A stretch of DNA of 10,362 bases from Desulfovibrionaceae bacterium UBA3823 (GTDB lineage Bacteria; Desulfobacterota; Desulfovibrionia; Desulfovibrionales; Desulfovibrionaceae): contig DFDR01000097.1 in assembly GCA_002369295.1 (NCBI GenBank), positions 1 to 10,362 of the forward strand, given 5' to 3'. The notes below the pieces were generated by a model, which saw nothing but the letters and a program-made list of their open reading frames with translations, had not been told where the DNA came from and did no database searches. The position numbers and the translations under genes were made by a program. Below, piece by piece: positions 7,117 through 10,362 of this stretch (position 1 is the first letter of the stretch; each line of letters starts with the position of its first letter).

Positions 7117-7515
7117 ATGTTTTGCGCAACCAACGCCAAAGGCACCTTCACGGCCATCGTGCCCGACACCTGCAACACGCCGTCTCCCACGGGCGTGACG
7201 CCCATACCCTATCCCAACATCGCCCAGGCAACGACCACGGATCCCTCCTCGGCCTGCTCCAAGATCATGGTCAGCGGCGGCCTTGCCCTCAACCTCGGCT
7301 CCAAGACGCTGCTCTCCAACGGCGACGAGGCCGGCACCGCCGGCGGCGTGGCCAGCGGCAGGTTCATCGGCGAGTGCGCCTTCACCAAGGGCAGCATGAA
7401 GGTCCAGCTCCAGGGCAAGGGGGCCATACGCATGGGCGATTCCACCACGCACAACGCCAGGAACACGACGGGCATGGTATCCGTGCCCTCCCAGTCCAAA
7501 GTGCAGATGTCATGA
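7117..7515 (+). CDS. DUF4150 PAAR-like T6SS tip protein
   Basis: The protein is 132 aa and matches DUF4150, a PAAR-like family thought to cap the VgrG spike. Family landmarks are PDTCNTPSP (16-24), VTPIPYPNIA (27-36), SNGDEAGTAGGVASG (67-81) and RMGDSTTHN (105-113), with PSQSKV near the C-terminus. The four Cys (3, 19, 47, 87) could include metal ligands. It is a stand-alone PAAR-like domain with no toxin extension, so any cargo would have to be carried by another protein. GAGGA at 7104-7108 lies 8 nt before the ATG and supports this start over the much longer open frame upstream, which runs through the DUF3540 gene. The TGA stop overlaps the tssJ start (ATGA), implying translational coupling. 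No other PAAR protein is in the window. Confidence 0.9.
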   Translation: MFCATNAKGTFTAIVPDTCNTPSPTGVTPIPYPNIAQATTTDPSSACSKIMVSGGLALNLGSKTLLSNGDEAGTAGGVASGRFIGECAFTKGSMKVQLQGKGAIRMGDSTTHNARNTTGMVSVPSQSKVQMS

Positions 7516-8162
7516 GCGCCTCCTTCCCTCCGTCGCGGCGCAGAGCCGGACAGACCAGACAGGCCAGGGGCCCGCTGGCCGCCATGGCGCTGCTGGCCTG
7601 CCTCGCCCTCGCCCACGGCTGCGGCGGCAGCCCGCCGCCTCCAGGCGCCGTGCCCCCGCCTGCGCCTGCCGAAAGCACGGACAAGGTGGCCTGGGCCTTC
7701 GAGGCCGGCGCCATACGCCTTGCCATCGACGCCGACTCCAAGCTCAACGCCGTGGGGGGCGTGCCCCACGCCCTTTCCCTGTGCGTCATCCAGGCAGCCT
7801 CGCCGGACAAGCTGGCAGCCCAGGGTGCCACGAAGGAGGGCCTTAGGAAGCTGCTGGAGTGCAAGGCGAACCCGCCGGACAGCATCTCCGCCGTCCAGTT
7901 CTACATTCAGCCCGGCGAGCGCAAGGTCGTTCCGCTCGACAGGAGCGAAGGCGCACGCTACATCGCCATCGTGGCCGGCTACGACGCGCTCAATCCCAAG
8001 CAGTGCTTCCGCACGGCGCAGATGCCCGTGCACACGGACTCGCACCACAAGTTCCTGTTCTTCGGCAAGGTCATGGACTACACGGCGGCCAAGATGAACC
8101 TCAACGTCAACCTGGGCCAGGACACGCTCGACTGCGCCAGCGGCGAGCAGCCCCAGCCCTAG
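7512..8162 (+). CDS. tssJ: TssJ, T6SS outer-membrane lipoprotein
   Basis: TssJ is the outer-membrane lipoprotein of the TssJ-TssL-TssM envelope complex that anchors the T6SS. The 216-aa product has a basic N-region (RRR at 9-11, R16, R19) and a hydrophobic core (22-34). The likely lipidated Cys37 sits in ALAHGC, which is a poor lipobox (A at -3, H at -2); Cys30 in LLAC is an alternative. A Pro-rich tether (40-53) follows. The rest fits the TssJ beta-sandwich: AIRLAIDADSKLN, then HALSLCVIQ, KLLECK, IQPGERKVVPLD and ARYIAIVAGYDAL. Extra Cys in the mature domain might form disulfides. The start overlaps the DUF4150 stop; an internal ATG (M25) would lose the basic region and is less likely. The stop is TAG. 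tssK and tssL follow, the usual J-K-L order. Confidence 0.88.
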   Translation: MSASFPPSRRRAGQTRQARGPLAAMALLACLALAHGCGGSPPPPGAVPPPAPAESTDKVAWAFEAGAIRLAIDADSKLNAVGGVPHALSLCVIQAASPDKLAAQGATKEGLRKLLECKANPPDSISAVQFYIQPGERKVVPLDRSEGARYIAIVAGYDALNPKQCFRTAQMPVHTDSHHKFLFFGKVMDYTAAKMNLNVNLGQDTLDCASGEQPQP

Positions 8163-8326
8163 CGGCATGCCGGACCGAGGGCCGGCGCTTCCGGCAGGCC
8201 TTCCTGCGCGCAGCCCCGAGCCGCAGGCCAGGGCGCCCGGCGGCATCGGGGTCTGGCGAATCAGGACCGGAGGCCTGCGCCAGTACTGCGAACGATTTGC
8301 AACGGCACGATTTGTAAGGAGGACGA
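8163..8326 (+). promoter_or_regulatory. Intergenic leader before tssK with direct repeats and possible hairpins
   Basis: This is the largest non-coding gap in the window (164 nt). Just after the tssJ stop are two GC-rich inverted repeats: TGCCGGA (8168-8174) with TCCGGCA (8190-8196), and CCTGCG (8203-8208) with CGCAGG (8222-8227). Neither is followed by a T-run. Near tssK, the octamer ACGATTTG occurs at 8292-8299 and 8307-8314, 15 bp apart, in a patch more AT-rich than its surroundings. I see no convincing -35/-10 or sigma-54 promoter. It could be a regulatory leader, or chance in GC-rich DNA. Confidence 0.3.
8316..8322 (+). promoter_or_regulatory. Strong ribosome-binding site for tssK
   Basis: AAGGAGG lies only 4 nt before the ATG at 8327. 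It is the best Shine-Dalgarno match in the window and decides the tssK start. The spacing is slightly short. Confidence 0.75.
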
Positions 8327-9754
8327 ATGCACACCACACCCCTGCTCTTCTGGGAGCACGGCACCCTGCTGCAGCCCCAGCACTTCCAGATCTCGGACAG
8401 GCGGCTGCTGGAGGAAACAGGCCTTCTGCGCTCGTTCCTCTGCCCCCACGCCTGGGGCGTCAGGCAGCTCGAGATAGACGAGGATGCGCTGGCGGTCGGC
8501 ATTTTCCAGGTGAAGCGGCTGGACATGCTCCTGCCCCAGGGCGAGCATCTCGTGCTCGGCGAAAACGCCGTCCTGCCGTCCAGAGGCTTTGCGGAGTTCT
8601 GGACCGATCCCCAGGCCCAGCTCGAGTGCCGCATCAGCCTGCCGCTGGCCGAGGAGAACACCCCCAACGTTGCCGAGGTGCCCAGCTTCCAGCCGGGCGA
8701 CCTGGAAGGCGCGGCCACGCGCTACGTGGCCACCGAGATGCCCGACGCCGTGCGCGACGCCTATGCCGCCGGCCCCGAGGCGGACGTGCGCTTCATGCGC
8801 TACAACGCCTGCATCGTCTTCTCCACCGAAAAGGACAGGCTCGGCAAGACGCCCTCCTGGCCACTGGCAAGGCTGGTCCGCGAAGGCAACGAGGTGCGCC
8901 TCTCCCCCTCGTACGCGGCCCCCTGCCTCGACATCGATGCCTCCCCCCTGCTGCAGGGCTCGCTTCTTGCCGTGCGCAACGCCGTGTGCGCCAGGGCGGG
9001 GCAGCTGGAGGACTTCAAGCTCCTCCCGGGCTCCGTCGGCGCCGGACCTGCCGGCATGGGCGCCGTCACGGCCCAGACGCTGCTGATGTACTCCATGCTT
9101 GGCGTGCTCTCGCGCTGGGCGCCCCTGCTGGAGCACCTCTGCGAGACCGTCCACGTCCATCCCTGGCTGGTCTACGGCGCGCTGCGCCAGCTTGCCGGCG
9201 AGCTCTCCCTCTTCTCGCCCGACCTCTCGGCCCTGTGCACCACCCGCCAGGGCGCCTGCGCGCTCCCGCCCTACGACCACGAAGATCCCGGCACATGCTT
9301 CGCCTCGGCGCGCATCGTGATCTCGAGGCTCATCGATCTGCTGGCCACCGGCCCTGCGCACTCCTTCCCCATGGAGCGCAGGGAGGGTGTCTTCGCCTGC
9401 GAGCTGCCGGCCTACGCCCGCACGGGCTTCGACTTCTGGCTCCAGATCCGCGGCGCGGGCGAAGGAGCAGAGATCCTGGAAGCGGCCAGGCAGGCCAAGT
9501 TCGCGCCTGCGGGCTACATCCGCGCCCTGGTCGGCAAGTCGCTGCCCGGCATCCCGCTCATCCGCTCCGACGTGCCCCCGCCGGGACTTCCCAAGCGCGC
9601 CGACACCAGCTACTTCGCCCTGGACAGCCGCGACCCCCTCTGGACGCCCCTCCTCGAAAACGGAGCCTGCGCCCTCTTCCTGCCGGGCGTGCCTGAGGAA
9701 TGCACCGTCAACCTTGTCCTAATCAATTCGGGCCGGACGGCCGATAAGGCGTAA
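8327..9754 (+). CDS. tssK: TssK, T6SS baseplate-membrane complex adaptor
   Basis: TssK is the trimeric baseplate component that links the TssEFG wedges to the TssL/TssM cytoplasmic domains. The 475-aa product is close to the usual length (about 450). The N-terminal signature WEHGTLLQPQHFQ (9-21) is diagnostic. The N-terminal beta-rich shoulder runs to about residue 210, with Y159-F165 and the following strands matching the family. The central helical part contains HPWLVYGALRQLAGEL (278-293), the TssK counterpart of HPxxLYxxLxxLAGEL, followed by YDHED (316-320). Residues from about 330 form the C-terminal head that contacts the membrane complex. There is no signal peptide or membrane segment. 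The start follows AAGGAGG; the stop TAA is the only TAA among the genes here. Nothing suggests damage. A 67-nt gap separates it from tssL. Confidence 0.95.
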   Translation: MHTTPLLFWEHGTLLQPQHFQISDRRLLEETGLLRSFLCPHAWGVRQLEIDEDALAVGIFQVKRLDMLLPQGEHLVLGENAVLPSRGFAEFWTDPQAQLECRISLPLAEENTPNVAEVPSFQPGDLEGAATRYVATEMPDAVRDAYAAGPEADVRFMRYNACIVFSTEKDRLGKTPSWPLARLVREGNEVRLSPSYAAPCLDIDASPLLQGSLLAVRNAVCARAGQLEDFKLLPGSVGAGPAGMGAVTAQTLLMYSMLGVLSRWAPLLEHLCETVHVHPWLVYGALRQLAGELSLFSPDLSALCTTRQGACALPPYDHEDPGTCFASARIVISRLIDLLATGPAHSFPMERREGVFACELPAYARTGFDFWLQIRGAGEGAEILEAARQAKFAPAGYIRALVGKSLPGIPLIRSDVPPPGLPKRADTSYFALDSRDPLWTPLLENGACALFLPGVPEECTVNLVLINSGRTADKA

Positions 9755-9821
9755 CGGAGCCCTCTGCTTTCGCAGACGCGCTCTTCGCAGCACGCATCTC
9801 CCCCCAAAGGCTTTGAACGCC
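9755..9821 (+). other. tssK-tssL intergenic spacer with a small hairpin
   Basis: The spacer holds one perfect short hairpin, TCTGC (9763-9767), loop TTTC, GCAGA (9772-9776). There is no T-run, so it is not a recognisable terminator. A weak AAAGG (9806-9810) lies 11 nt before the tssL ATG. Confidence 0.3.
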
Positions 9822-10362
9822 ATGCCGAACGCCAGCACCATCATCGAGCCGCCTGCGGGCACCCCCTTCGTCAATCCGGCCTTCGCGCCCCTGTGCCGCC
9901 GCTTCGAGCCCCTTGCCGCCTTCGCCCTGAAGGCAGCCTCGGGCAAAGGCGCGCGCACCCTTTCCTGGGACGACTGCCAGGCGCGCCTCGACGCGCTGGC
10001 TGACGAGGAGCAGGCGCTGCCCGTCCCCGAAGACATGCTCCCCGAGGACATGGCCGCCTGCCGCATGGCCTGCTACACGCTGGTCGACGAGCTGCTCAAC
10101 GCAAGTCCCCGTCCCGGCGAAGCGGTGCCCGGCTGGGCAGCCCGCAGCATGCAGGCAAGACGCCTCGGGACCAGCACGGGCGGCGCCGACTTCTTCGCCA
10201 CGCTCGAGGAACTCCTCGGCCGGGCCTTCGACGAGACGCCGGACATGCCAGGCGGCGAACTCACCATGAGCCCGCACGGCAGCGCGCAGGCCCCGGCTGC
10301 AGGCCTTCCCCGGGCAGGCGCCGCGCCCCTTTCCCAGCAGGCCGGCGGCATGGGCGGCATGG
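9822..10362 (+). CDS. tssL: TssL (DotU/IcmH family), T6SS inner-membrane component, 3' truncated
   Basis: TssL anchors in the inner membrane by a C-terminal helix and exposes a DotU-type helical domain to the cytoplasm, where it binds TssK and TssM. The window contains 180 complete codons and no stop. The DotU signature is clear: ACRMACYTLVDELLNASP (79-96), W105, then LGTSTGGADFFATLEELL (115-132), matching the family's YxLxAxxDE and GxxFFxxLxxLL motifs. From residue 133 the sequence turns low complexity (Gly, Ala, Pro, Met), ending in GGMGGM, where DotU domains usually continue into the conserved YLCLxxGFxGxY helix. This looks like a spacer insertion. The transmembrane helix would lie beyond the window. 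The ATG has only a weak AAAGG 11 nt upstream; a TTG at 9813 is in frame but too close to that site. The gene order tssJ-tssK-tssL supports the call. Confidence 0.88.
   Translation, partial: MPNASTIIEPPAGTPFVNPAFAPLCRRFEPLAAFALKAASGKGARTLSWDDCQARLDALADEEQALPVPEDMLPEDMAACRMACYTLVDELLNASPRPGEAVPGWAARSMQARRLGTSTGGADFFATLEELLGRAFDETPDMPGGELTMSPHGSAQAPAAGLPRAGAAPLSQQAGGMGGM

Noticed and set aside
8168..8227. Rho-independent terminator after tssJ
   Set aside because: The inverted repeats are short with long loops and no T-run follows, so a terminator cannot be claimed.
8304..8315. Possible sigma-54 promoter (GGCACG then TTGT)
   Set aside because: The GG and downstream GT are 8 nt apart instead of the required 10 between GG and GC, and the site would overlap the tssK ribosome-binding site.
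8167..9696. 509-codon + strand frame overlapping tssK
   Set aside because: Its product is Arg/Ala/Pro-rich without domains, whereas the 8327-9754 frame carries all TssK signatures and a strong ribosome-binding site.
9763..9776. Terminator between tssK and tssL
   Set aside because: The stem is only 5 bp with no T-run, and tssL follows in the same direction.

Overview
The window carries one strand of a type VI secretion system (T6SS) locus from a GC-rich Gram-negative bacterium. All eight genes lie on the + strand, tightly packed and probably co-transcribed, with no RNA genes, insertion sequences or CRISPR. The base composition, codon use and accessory set (DUF2169, DUF3540 and DUF4150 beside vgrG) would fit a Desulfovibrio-like deltaproteobacterium. 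That assignment is a guess; the sequence proves only a diderm host, since tssJ encodes an outer-membrane lipoprotein.

Layout. (1) Positions 3-2456: the C-terminal part of a VgrG spike, cut off at its 5' end by the window. It has an OB-fold neck followed by a stalk interrupted by long helical segments. (2) 2461-5532: a three-module protein with an N-terminal DUF2169 adaptor domain, a central helical domain and a C-terminal pentapeptide-repeat solenoid, joined by Pro-rich linkers. (3) 5529-6494: a free-standing Cys-rich pentapeptide-repeat protein, overlapping the previous gene by ATGA. (4) 6519-7091: a DUF3540 protein. (5) 7117-7515: a DUF4150 PAAR-like tip protein. (6) 7512-8162: TssJ lipoprotein, again overlapping by ATGA. 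(7) 8327-9754: TssK baseplate-membrane adaptor, after a 164-nt gap. (8) 9822-10362: TssL/DotU, cut off at its 3' end.

The first five genes form a spike and cargo cassette (spike, adaptor, tip, likely cargo or structural extension). The last three encode parts of the envelope-spanning complex and baseplate. The sheath, tube, ATPase and TssM genes expected in a full system are not in this window.

The most unusual content is the pair of long in-register pentapeptide solenoids (about 53 and 58 repeats) placed between VgrG and the tip genes, one of them fused to the DUF2169 adaptor. Also notable are the helical blocks inside the VgrG stalk and a low-complexity spacer where DotU domains normally continue into a conserved helix. 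No obvious toxin catalytic motif or dedicated immunity gene was seen.
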